A stretch of 16,060 nucleotides of DNA from Monoraphidium neglectum (taxonomy: Eukaryota; Chlorophyta; Chlorophyceae; Sphaeropleales; Selenastraceae): the NCBI RefSeq assembly GCF_000611645.1, contig NW_014012937.1, forward strand, positions 1-16,060, given 5' to 3'. Positions within the stretch are counted from its first letter, which is position 1. Every line of letters starts with the position of its first letter. The notes below the pieces were generated by a model. The model saw only the letters and a program-made list of their open reading frames with translations, did no database searches and had not been told where the DNA came from. Position numbers and translations under genes: made by a program. Positions 1-13,734 of this stretch are shown here, in pieces.

Positions 1-87
1 ACACACACACGAACGCACGCATGCATGCATGCACGCACACACGCGCACACGCGCACACACTCACACACATGCACGCACGCATGCACG
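1..87. repeat. CA/CG-rich microsatellite in LRR gene intron
   Basis: Imperfect alternating purine-pyrimidine sequence (ACAC, GCAC and GCATGC motifs). It ends about 20 bases before the acceptor of the LRR exon at 110. Open frames through it give only His/Thr/Ala runs and were not treated as coding. Confidence 0.85.
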
Positions 88-109
88 TGATTGCACTGTC
101 CATTCTCAG

Positions 110-671
110 CTTTAACCAGCTCACTGGCACACTGAGCCCCGACTTTGGCGACGCCTGGCCGGCAATGGAGAAGATCTTCCTGAATGCCAACACCTTCACG
201 GGTCCGCTGCCGGACGAATGGTCCGCAATGGGCAGGCTGAAGGCTCTGTACCTCAAGTGAGTTGCTGACGTGGCTGCTGGGTGTTTGGGTGGGTCGCAGG
301 TACTTAACCCCTAGTAGGGGCGAGCGTGGGAACGGTTTGGGACAGGGCGGGTGGTTATAGAAACCATCGGGCCATTTCCTTCAGTGTATCAGCTGCAAAA
401 GAAGCCAAGCTGAACAAGTTGTGCAATTCCAAAGACCAGCGGCCATCAAATTTTGGCTCCCAACACAACCGACTGACAGCCTCCGTGCTGCTCTCTCACC
501 CAAATCCGTGACGTCCCTGCTCAGTTACAACAGGCTCACTGGCACGCTGAGCCCTGGCTTTGGTCCCGCATGGCCGGCGTTGGAGGAGCTGCTTCTGAAC
601 GGCAACGGTTTCACGGGCCCGCTGCCCGCGTCCTGGGGCTCCTTCAAATCGCTCAAAACGCTTTGCTTAGC
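110..671 (+). repeat. Tandemly duplicated LRR exon unit
   Basis: Exon 110-256 (49 residues including the split codon) and the first 147 bases of the next exon (525-671) encode nearly the same 49-residue unit. They share TGTLSP, AWPA, the L-N-N spacing, FTGPLP and the SxxxLKxL pattern, and both begin in phase 2 straight after a TCTCAG/GCTCAG-type acceptor. This is intragenic duplication of an exon that codes two LRRs. The second copy runs directly into a further LRR without an intron. Confidence 0.75.
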
Positions 672-852
672 CAGCAACCGCCTTCAGGGCAGCGTCCCGA
701 CCTCTTGGGGCGCGCTCGCTGCGACGCCCCTGAAGTCGTTATGCCTGTCGTCCAACCCAGGCTTGGTGGGTTGCCTGCCGCAGGGCCTTGACAGGATTGT
801 GGGAGGCAAAGCGTTCTGTGGCAACACGGGGTTGACGTGCTCCACCTGCTGA
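110..852 (+). CDS. Leucine-rich repeat protein, C-terminal exons (5' partial)
   Basis: Two exons are visible: 110-256 and 525-852 (TGA at 850-852). The intron 257-524 has donor AA|GTGAGT and acceptor CTGCTCAG|T. Both exons enter in phase 2, and joining them gives an Asn codon that restores the LRR consensus (LKALYLN-YNRLTG). The protein reads as plant-type LRRs (LxxLxLxxNxLTGxLP): NQLTGTLSP, TFTGPLPDEW, NRLTGTLSP, GFTGPLPASW, NRLQGSVPTSW. It ends in a Cys-containing cap (GNTGLTCSTC) and a stop. LRR solenoids of this type usually bind protein ligands, and the Cys cap suggests an extracellular or secretory-pathway protein, but no signal peptide, membrane segment or kinase domain is in view. The upstream exons lie left of the window; the CA-rich bases 1-87 are intron. 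No UGUAA poly(A) signal was found between the stop and 1490. The LRR call is firm; the specific protein is unknown. Confidence 0.85.
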
Positions 853-1490
853 CTCGCTACAGGCAGCATGCTGTGGTGATGGCCGTTCTCGAAGTCGGCA
901 AACTGCCGCTGGTGACGCGTCACGAGTACAGCCGCAGGCCGCAGCAGCCCTGCATCCTCGAATGCTTCATAATTCTTATCCGCCCAAGTGTGGTGCGACA
1001 AAGGTTGACCTGCAGCCCCCATATGCCACTTTCAGCAGCCACAGGCAAGGGGCCACGGCTGGGGGTTCCCATCGCACCTGATTTCTTGTTGCCCAGATGC
1101 AGCCCGTTCTTGATCCCTGGCCACTGTTTCACTGACCGCGCCTTACGTGCGGTATGTCTTGCAAGTTCATAAGCGCCCTGCCTGCATGAAGCTGACAGCT
1201 GACACAGGGCAGTGCTGCACAAGGCCGATAAGCCAGCTCAGCAGCGGCGTTCTTGGGCGAATTTACAAGGTGAAGTCAAGGGCCCTGCTGCCGACTGCGT
1301 TGGCAAACGGCTGAACATGCAGGTCAGTCACGCCCGTGGCAGAGTCAGTTGCTGGACGACCAGAGCATGTCATGTATGCCCACAACAAACAAAGGCTTCA
1401 GACCGAAGTGCCCCAGGCACAAGCATAGTGGATCAGCAATACAGAATGAAGACGTCCCTGGCTTGCCATTCGCCTGCAGCCGCCGCCCCT
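853..1490. other. Convergent intergenic region with 3' UTRs of the LRR gene and NDC80
   Basis: Spacer between the LRR stop at 852 (plus strand) and the NDC80 stop at 1491 (minus strand). Short frames on both strands show no recognisable protein and no splice-phase continuity. The only poly(A)-type signal I see is the minus-strand UGUAA at 1263-1267. Confidence 0.6.
1263..1267 (-). terminator. Candidate NDC80 poly(A) signal (UGUAA)
   Basis: TTACA on the plus strand reads TGTAA on the minus strand, about 225 nt downstream of the NDC80 stop. UGUAA is the usual poly(A) signal in Chlamydomonas and its relatives. It is the only copy between 853 and 1490. Confidence 0.5.
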
Positions 1491-6384
<4,894 letters not shown>

Positions 6385-6817
6385 GCTATCCGCGACCGCG
6401 CAGAGGGCTGGGCCGCGGGAGCACCGCAGCTGTGACGATTTTTGAACGCGGGGAGCAACAACGATCGACACTGACAGGAACGAGATAGGCAAAAGCAGAA
6501 AGCTGAATACAAATCGATTGAATGACTGGGCAATGAATTGGCTGGTGTTGCAGTGATCTGCAGTGTTGCGCTGCACCACTGCTGCACATGGTGCCGTTGC
6601 TGTTGCTGCTGTTGCTGGTGCTGCTGCCTGGGCCAGGAGCTACGGGACGGCAAGCCGGCGAACGTCTGCAACACCCCATAGACTCTCCTGACATCCACAA
6701 TCGATGTGCAATGGTTGTGAGTGTGAGTGTGAGTGCAGTGCGGTACGATCAAGCGAAAAACACGAGACAGGATCCTTGCAGGATTTATTTACAGCCTGCA
6801 CTGGTCCGAAACGACCC
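6385..6817. promoter_or_regulatory. PRP3-NDC80 spacer: PRP3 3' UTR and NDC80 promoter/5' UTR
   Basis: 433 bp separate the PRP3 stop codon from the NDC80 start codon, both genes on the minus strand. The region must hold the PRP3 3' end (UGUAA at 6789-6793) and the NDC80 promoter and leader. It contains an imperfect CTG/TTG run at about 6588-6627 and a short GTGAGT repeat near 6717-6734. I see no clear TATA box. The upstream minus-strand frame in phase with NDC80 stays open to a Met at 6579 but is hydrophobic and unlike NDC80, so it is read as 5' UTR. Confidence 0.55.
6789..6793 (-). terminator. Candidate PRP3 poly(A) signal (UGUAA)
   Basis: TTACA on the plus strand is TGTAA on the minus strand, only about 25 nt after the PRP3 stop at 6818. 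It implies a 3' UTR of about 40 nt. No other copy was found before the NDC80 start. Confidence 0.55.
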
Positions 6818-9800
6818 CTACTGCACCGCGCTCGGCAGCGGCGCCGCGCTCGGGTCAAAGTTGGCGGCCGCATCCCAGTAGTGCGCGACGCCCGCCTTCT
6901 CCAGGATGGCGCGCGCCGCCTCGGCAGTGGGCGCCTCGTGGCGCGTGAATTCTTTGAAGGCTGCCTCCTTGACCACGCCCTGGGGTTGGAGTGAGCGGAT
7001 GCGGGTTTGAAAGACGAGAGACAGACACATCATAATCAACACAAGGGCGGCAACCGATGCAGGGGTTGCCTGCGTCAGTCTGCTAGGCTCTGTGTTGCCA
7101 TCTTCGACGGCCGGACCGGCTCTTTCACAGGGGACTGGAGGGGGAGGGCAGGCTGGAGCGTGCGCTGGCGATGCTGCAACATTGACTTGCGACATACCTC
7201 CTAGCCCCAAACGGCGAGTACCCCTGTGCAAACTGCCCACTCCCTCCCCGAATACGCGCCCACCTCCCACACTAGATGACACGCGTTTTCCCGCCCGTCG
7301 CCCGGCCCCTCCTCCTCCTCCTCCTCGTCGCCGCCGCCGTCGCCATCCGCGCCGCCGCCCCCGCCGCGCGGCTCCGCTTTTTGGGTCCAGTCTATGCGCC
7401 GCAGCATGAGCTTGTGGTACCTGGGGACGGGACCACATATGCATTTGAGGCCCCAGCAGTGAAATGGCAATCCACAAGCAGACAGGCACAAGGAATTCCA
7501 CAGCTGCGCTTAGCGGCGTTTTTGGCATGGTTCCTGCCACCCATAAGCCCCCTGGTTGGCAGCGGGCGGCGCTGCAGCCCGCGCCCTGAAGCCCCATCCC
7601 AGTGAACACCCACCGTTTGAGGCTCTTAGCACACCCCTCTGCCACCACCACGCTGAAGTCGGGTCCAATGATCATCGCGCCTGGGGAGGGGGGGAGGGCG
7701 GTGGTATCAAGGGTGGGGGGAGGGGTTTTGTGAGTGCGTGTGGCAGGCAGGGGCGTACAGCAAAAGGCTGCCCGCAGGAGCAGCATGAGATTTGTGCCAA
7801 CCCCGCCGACACCGCAGGTGAGGGCGCCCCCCAAGGCTGCATGCATACACCGCCTCTGCGACCTTGCCTGCTAACGGATAGATGATTGCAAGGCTCCCCC
7901 AAACACGAATCCCAAACCTGCTGACCCCTTGTGCCGCTCAGACCCCTTCCTTAGTGCATGAATGCGGACACCTACGCGTCCTCACACACAAGCTGCCCCC
8001 TCTCTTTCACACACACACACGCGCGCGCGCGCGCACGCGCGCGTGCGTCCATATTGCCACAAGGCGGCTTCACGCACCTGACATGTGGTTTTCTTTGGCA
8101 TTCACATCCACCTTGAAGCGGTGCTGCCCGTTGCTCAGGTCCTCCACCCTGCGGCAAGCCAGAGGTTGGCAGTTCTCAAAGCAGCACGATTTGGGATTGG
8201 ACTTGAACTGGTGACAGGACGATTGAGTGCGGGTCGGCGATGCAGGCGGGATGCTGGAGTCGCCCTGGGCCGAAGCAAGGCGCTTTGTTATGCGCGTTGA
8301 GTCCCTGTTGGGCCGCCGGTAAGCGAGTCCGCGCCAGACTACCGGGGTCCGACCTTAGACCACGGGGGTTGAATCTCCGGGGTCAGGTCACCGGGGTGAC
8401 GCCGCCGCACCTGTACACCGCAGTGAGCTCCTCGACCCCGGTCTCGTCAAACATCTTGCGCATCTTCTTCTCACGCTTCTCGGCGGGCGTCAGCATCCGG
8501 GACAGGTTCCTGGCGGCGTGTGTGTGTGTATGTGTGTGTGTGTGTGTGTGTGGTGGGGGGGAATTGAGCGACGGGGGACGAGGGGACGGACACTCGCCCG
8601 CTGCCCAGCAATGGCGGCGGCGCGACGTGCGCTGTCGGTCCAGCCACCCAGGCAGAGCAGCAGGGGCCAGACCTGCGCTGTGGCGCAGGCCCGACACAGA
8701 CGTACGGGGCAGGAAAACATGCCTAGAACCTCTGTTCCGTCTCCCCTCCCATCCCGTCCCCTCCCCTCCTGCCCCCCCACCTGTCGTCGTGCGCAGCCTG
8801 CCGCTCCGCCATCTGCCGCCGCACCTCCGCCTCCACCGCCGTCGGGTCCGCCGCGCTCTCAGCCCCCAGCACGCGCATGAGGTTTGAGATCTTGACTTTC
8901 GGCTTGGGCGCTTCCAGCAGCCCCTGCCTGCGAAAGATCAGATCATACGCGGAACAGCAGGGCTGATATAATCATATATACCAGGGTGCCGACCGCACCA
9001 CAGTGACATGAGCGCGTTCATGTGCCTAATCAACACTCGAGCGCGGCGGCCCTTTGTGCCGGCAAGGGAAAGCAGGCAGCAGCGGAGCTGCTCGTCGGCG
9101 CTAAAAGCACTGGTCCCTCTCGTCTGCGCCGATCCCGCTCGCGCGTGGTTCAGCGCCAAGCGCGCCGCCAGCCCCTGCCACCCAGCCCTTCAGCTGGTCG
9201 CGCGATGCCCTCTTAGGACCGCACCGCCTCCCCTCGACGGCCGGAACCGCAAAGCCCCGCATGAAAGCCGGCCGCGAGATCCCCTCCTCAAGCCGGCCCT
9301 GCCTCAGGCCTCCAAAACCATCAAGCCGCACCTGACGAGCTCCTGCTTCTCCTTTTCTCGCGCCTGCCGCCGCTGGGTGCGCAGCTTCTTCAGTTCCCTG
9401 CCCGTCAGGCGCAGCGGCTGGGGCGGCGGGGCGGGGCCCTCTGCGCGGCCGCGGAGGAGGCGGGGGCGAGGGCGGTCAGGCGCCCGATGTGGTGTTGCGC
9501 GTTGTCGTGTTGCGTCGATGTGATGATGGGCGAGGGCGCACGCGGGAGCAAGCATTCCGTGTGGGCGACCAGGACAGGCCTCTGAATGCAGGGGCTTAGG
9601 GAGGGGGGTGGTGCGTGCGACTGCGTTCGGGGCGCCTTGCGGAGCCCCATCGGCGGAGCCCCATCGGCGCGACCGGCCCGCTGCGGCGCGAGCAGCAGGC
9701 TGCCGAGAGCGAAAACCAAGCAGTCTGACGCAGTCCAATACGGGCGGCGCTCGCCTGCGGGCGGCTCGATGGGCACCGGGTGCTCCACATAGATCGTAAT

Positions 9801-12084
9801 CTTGGCCTCCCTGATGCTGCCCGGCCCGCCGCCGCCGCCGCCGCCGCCCGCCGCCGCGTCGTCCCCGTCCTCATCCTTGTCTTTGTCCGCCGCTGCTGCT
9901 GCCGCCGCCGCCGCTGCGGGTGTGTTTGTCCCCAAAGGCAGGTGAGGAGCAGCATGTCACATACAGCACGCATACTCTCTCTGACACACACACACCCACA
10001 CACACACACGCACACACACAGACACAGACGCAGACACACGTGCGCGAGCATGCACGTCCACACACACGTATACACACGCACCCTGAACCATCCACACCAG
10101 CACGCACACACAGTCCCACTCGGGTACCACCCAAACACAACCCCCGCCTCACCGCTGCTGCCCTCGTATCTGCCACCGACCAGCAGCGGTTTGTCCCACC
10201 ACTCAACCTCGGGCACCACCGCGCCCTCCGGCAGCGACGACCGCAGCTCATCCTCCTCCCCCACCTGGATAGGGATGTTGTGTTTGACCATGTCATCACA
10301 TCCTTGTACGACAGGCCTCCGGCGTACTCCAGGCACTCTATCCTGACCCCTTTGACCGCTGTATTTTGTCGGCAAGGCCTCTCGCAGCAATGAACCGGTT
10401 GCTGAAATGCACCCGCTCTCGCTTCAATGCCCGGCTGCGCCGGCCCCTTTGTACTGCTGCCGGCGAGGCCTGCGCCCCCGCGACTCAGCCAGCCCCTCCC
10501 GCCCCGCCGCGGCCGCACCTGCGCCCCGAGCGGCGTCGAGTTCGCGTCCGTCCCCTGCCCGCCAGCCGCCGCCGCCGCCACCGCCGCCGCGCCCGCGCCG
10601 GTGCCCAGCGGCATCCGGTTCGGGTCCTCCCCGGGCCCGGCCGGCCCGCGCGGTCGCGGCGGCCGCCGGCGCAGCGCCGCGTCGCCGTACTGCTGCCGCA
10701 GTCGCATGATCTCTGCCTCCCGCTGGAACGTGCCCTGCTCGATGAATTCCAGGCCGCCGCGGCGGCGGCGGCCGGCGGGGCCGCCGCCCATCCGTGGATC
10801 TATGAACTCCTCAGCTGCCTGCGGTCGTTGGAGGGTGAGGGGGTGAGGTGTGCGTCCAATGAATGCATGAGGGGCACAGGCGCTTGCGGGGGCAGCTGCA
10901 CAGCTCCTCGGCTGCCGCCGAGCGGTGTCGCGGCAGCGCGGCAGGTGGCGAGGGACCTCTTCCCGCACCTGCGCCTCGGCCGCTGCCTTGAGCTCCTCTG
11001 GGGACGGCCCTGCAGGCTGGTCTGGCGGCCGCTGGTTGACCTGCAAGCAGGGCACAGATGCGAAAGTGAGAGTCAACATCACCCACAACATCACCCACGC
11101 AATCCCTGACCGAAGCTGCGCGCGACAACAACCTACGCAGAAGGAAGCATCCGCCGCCATCGCTTTGCAAACCCTTCCCGAACGCCACGGCTGTCGTGGA
11201 GGACGCCTGCTGGTGCGCCGTGAGGGCAGCAACAGGAGGCAGCAGGAGGCAGCAGGCCGGATTGCGCCGGCGATGCTAATGGGCCCGGCGCACCTTGAGT
11301 GTGCTGACTGGTGCCACCTTCCGCTTAATGACATTCCCGAACTCATCCACCTCCCGCCCTTGCGAGTCCAACAGCAGCGGCTGCGGCCGGAACCCCGCCA
11401 CCCCCGCGGCCGGCAGCTGCGCGGGCGGTGCCGGCGCGGCCGCGGCGGTCGCGGCCCCAGGCGGGCCTGACGGGGGCGGCGGGAGCGGCGCGGGGGCGGC
11501 GCCGGGGGGCGGGCGGATTGAGGGCGAGAGGCCAAATTGGGAGGCGATCTCGATGGCTCGCTGCGTTGCGGCGGCGATGTTGGGGGCGGCGCCGTTGCCG
11601 GCTGGTGCCGCTGCTGCTGCTGCTGCTCCTGCTGCTGCTCCTGCTGCTGCTCCTGCAGGGGCCCTCGCTACCTGTCGAGGCCATGGGCGTGATTGAGCGT
11701 GCACAGTGTCCGTGCAGGCGGATGGGTGCAGTGCAGGCGCGCCCACCGCTGGGCTGGCTTGAGCCCCCGGCCAGCTGCTGATTCACTGCTGTTTCTTTCG
11801 AAATGCTCAACATGCACAAAACGGACAGTACACTGTATTTATCTGCCAGGAGCAGCACATCCAATGGGTGCGGCGTTGCGCCGCCCGCCGCCCACCTGCG
11901 GCAGCTTTTTCAACTTTGCCTGTAGCTCTTTCTGAGCCTGTAGCAACCGCTTTGTCTTCTCGAGCTTTTCCAGCATCTCTGCGCTGACACGAGGAGCTGC
12001 TGGGGCCGCTGCACCGTCGACCCGAGCCTTCTTTGAGTCCGGGGCCGCCTCCGCTCCATCCTCGTGCCCCCGTTTGTCCACCAT
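6818..12084 (-). CDS. PRPF3: U4/U6 small nuclear ribonucleoprotein PRP3 (PRPF3), complete, 13 exons, about 673 aa
   Basis: Nuclear splicing factor that binds U4/U6 snRNA together with PRP4 in the U4/U6.U5 tri-snRNP. Exons, 5' to 3' on the minus strand: 12084-11896, 11671-11294, 11040-10969, 10818-10519, 10264-10153, 9913-9755, 9440-9332, 8927-8781, 8509-8411, 8148-8078, 7680-7614, 7420-7264, 6979-6818 (TAG). Phases match throughout; intron 6 has a GC donor. Landmarks: [17 protein letters not shown] (exon 2), EEFIDPRM (exon 4), VPEVEWWD (about residues 331-337), [10 protein letters not shown] (exon 6), then [20 protein letters not shown] across exons 7/8 against human [27 protein letters not shown] and the C-terminal domain follow: [30 protein letters not shown]. 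Length is close to human (683 aa). Exon 1 has a KKAR motif and a coiled coil but no obvious PWI domain. Exons 2, 4, 6 and 12 carry Ala, Gly, Pro or Glu tracts. The start has context CAAATGG; the frame upstream is open but has no nearby Met. Confidence 0.96.
8009..8047. repeat. CA/CG alternating tract in PRP3 intron 10
   Basis: A run of CACACA passes directly into CGCGCGCG and CACGCGCG, giving about 38 bases of almost perfect purine-pyrimidine alternation. It lies about 30 nt after the exon 10 donor (GT at 8077-8076) in transcript orientation. Confidence 0.85.
8519..8559. repeat. (GT)n plus poly-G block next to the exon 9 acceptor of PRP3
   Basis: The plus strand reads (GT)n, one TAT interruption, (GT)n, then GGTGGGGGGG. 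In the transcript this is poly-C followed by CA repeat, ending 8 nt before the acceptor GCCGCCAG|G (AG at 8511-8510). Confidence 0.85.
9441..9754 (-). other. PRP3 intron 6, apparent GC-AG intron
   Basis: The reading frame requires exon 6 to end in phase 1 and exon 7 to begin with two bases of a split codon (GCGCAG|AG). The only junction that keeps the conserved [10 protein letters not shown] segment is GCAG|GCGAGC, a GC donor. The nearby GT donors are out of phase (CC|GTATTG) or remove conserved residues (CCG|GTGCCC). Confidence 0.65.
9984..10112. repeat. CA microsatellite in PRP3 intron 5
   Basis: Interrupted CA/CACG repeats fill much of the intron 10152-9914. His-Thr-rich frames across it are artefacts. 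Confidence 0.85.
11590..11670 (-). repeat. Coding GCA/GGA repeat giving an Ala/Gly tract in PRP3 exon 2
   Basis: On the minus strand, triplet repeats of GCA with periodic GGA encode AGAAAGAAAG followed by poly-Ala, right after the exon 2 acceptor (CGACAG|GTA). It is in frame and within the poorly conserved N-terminal half, so it is probably length-variable. Confidence 0.75.
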
Positions 12085-12443
12085 TTGTTCAATAACCCAG
12101 ATCCAACTTGACTGACAAGGATACCGACTTTCGAGATCACGAGAGCATGAAGAACAAGCGCGTTGCTATAGCAGCATGTATTGATCTAAAAGCCTATACG
12201 TTTTCAGTGAGTGACAATGGGAGGCCATGCCGGAGGACGCGACATCACCCTGCTGAAACAGATGCTGCTGAATTGATGCAGCTGACCTCAGTAATCAGTC
12301 CTTGCCCCACTTGCAGGCAGGCCGTACACCGAACAATGTGCCAGGTCACTCGTACACTGTGACCCGTGCGCCAACGTCTACATGACACGTGAAACATGCA
12401 TAGGGGCATACAACTGGCGCACGAGCGCACACAACATGCACAC

Positions 12444-12488
12444 GCACGCGCGTGCCTGCGCACGCACGCACGCACGCGCACACACACA

Positions 12489-12546
<58 letters not shown>

Positions 12547-12600
12547 TACACACACGCACACACAAACTCTCTCACACACATGCACTCACACAAACATAAT
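12444..12600. repeat. CA microsatellite including pure (CA)25
   Basis: GCAC-rich lead-in, then an uninterrupted CA run of about 51 bases (12493-12543), then degenerating CA/CG repeats. It is about 400-500 bp upstream of the PRP3 start codon. Confidence 0.9.
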
Positions 12601-13133
12601 CATACCTTGCTGTTTCGGAATTGCTTTGGCATGCTCCAGCCTTGCTGCCCTGCTTTCGTCGCTTCGCCTGCTTGTCTGAGCCACCCAAAATGGGCTACGA
12701 CTACTGTATTGCCCTGGCAGTGCTCACACAATGCTCTCACTGCCCAGACAGTGCTTGGGTGGGCCGCCTGCCTGTGCGACAAACCTCACCATGAACGAGG
12801 GGCGCCTGTGTGTCAACCTGGGGCTCAGGGGGAGTGGTGGACAATTGCAGCGGCCGCTGGGCGGCGCTCGGCGTGCGGCGGGTCTTGAGGGCGCAAGTGC
12901 GAACGAGAACACACAGGGAGCGGCTGCATGGACAACCGAGGCTCTCGCTTGCTGGAAGTGGCCGCAAAACACATGCGCCCAGGTGCTCGACGATCGTGAC
13001 TATCAGGTGTGCGGCTGCCTTATAATGTGTACGCACGAGCAAACGCGGCGCTGGGCTGTGCAGGCTGGTCACCCGAGTTGCTGCAGGTGGGGACGCTATT
13101 GGCAGCATGGCATGGCACAGCCCACAGCAGCAC

Positions 13134-13183
13134 GAGGTAGTGCCAGCTGCCTAGGAGGTAGCTGGCACTACCTCCTAGGCAGC
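13134..13183. repeat. Two overlapping perfect inverted repeats (mutually exclusive hairpins)
   Basis: Hairpin A has 15-bp arms at 13134-13148 and 13160-13174 around an 11-base loop. Hairpin B has 16-bp arms at 13146-13161 and 13168-13183 around a 6-base loop. All arm pairs are perfect. The hairpins share bases 13146-13148, 13160-13161 and 13168-13174, so only one can form at a time. GAGGTAG occurs twice and is followed by CTACCTC. No flanking transposon ends or target-site duplication were identified. Confidence 0.85.
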
Positions 13184-13403
13184 GTAACCAGAACCGTGTT
13201 GCGATGACGGTGCTGACCGGCTTTTGTCTGCCATTTTCAAGTGTCTTCGCGCCTCCTCCTCCTGCTGCTGCTGCTGCTACTGCTGCTGCTTGCTGGAGGC
13301 AGCCCATGACCGCAGGGCCTGCAGTGTTGAGTGGATGTGGCCACCCCAGGCGCACCAGCTGGCATGCTCGCTGGGTTCGCATGCAGCCAATATTGACGGC
13401 GCC

Positions 13404-13408
13404 TTACA
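13404..13408 (-). terminator. Candidate poly(A) signal (UGUAA) of the unknown gene
   Basis: TTACA on the plus strand is TGTAA on the minus strand, about 330 nt after the TAG at 13735. No other copy lies between them. Confidence 0.5.
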
Positions 13409-13734
13409 GGGGAGGTTGCCAGGCAGCCCAGGCGGTGATCTTGCAGCGCCTGGGTGACCCCTGACCTCAGTTCATTAGATGCTGACCCAGGCCCTCCGCC
13501 GCTGGACAGCAGACAGATGGGCGCCTCGACGCGCGTGCAACACGAAGTGCGCGCGGAAGCAGGGAGCAGGCGGTTTCAAAAGGGAAAAGCTGCGATTCAG
13601 CGGCCACGCCCCTGGAGAGCGGCGGCCGTGCGCAGGGCACAAAATGGGGGACAGCTCAGGCGTTGGCTACCCCGCCATGGCTGTCTGGCGATAAAAGCTG
13701 TGGTGCAGTGCTCGCTGCCAGCGCTAGTTGCTTA

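Larger units (their letters stand above)
12085..13403. other. Spacer with PRP3 upstream region, CA microsatellite and hairpin
   Basis: Lies between the PRP3 start and the 3' end of the next minus-strand gene. It should contain the PRP3 promoter and leader. I find no convincing gene: the longest frames (for example plus strand 12731-13207) are Cys/Trp/Gln-rich with no recognisable motif. It holds a long CA repeat, a nested inverted repeat at 13134-13183 and a CTG run at about 13262-13291. Confidence 0.55.

Noticed and set aside
7682..7728. G-quadruplex-like G-runs on the plus strand
   Set aside because: In transcript sense this is the C-rich pyrimidine tract just upstream of the PRP3 exon 11 acceptor, which explains it adequately.
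8310..8395. tRNA-like arm in PRP3 intron 9 (GTTGAAT loop)
   Set aside because: The T-loop consensus does not fit and I could not build an acceptor or anticodon arm.
9304..9332. Read-through of PRP3 exon 7 into CGLMVLEA, which superficially resembles the expected RQGLMEPPK
   Set aside because: The true continuation ([18 protein letters not shown]) is in exon 8 after a good GTGCGG donor and GCAG acceptor. The read-through hits a stop after a few codons.
12382..12888. His-Thr / Val-Cys repeat proteins over the CA tract
   Set aside because: Artefact of (CA)n being open in all frames; no codon bias, splice context or recognisable flanking domain.
12731..13207. Plus-strand open frame of 158 codons
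   Set aside because: Low-quality composition (Cys, Trp, Gln, Arg), runs through the inverted repeat, no domain and no splice partners.
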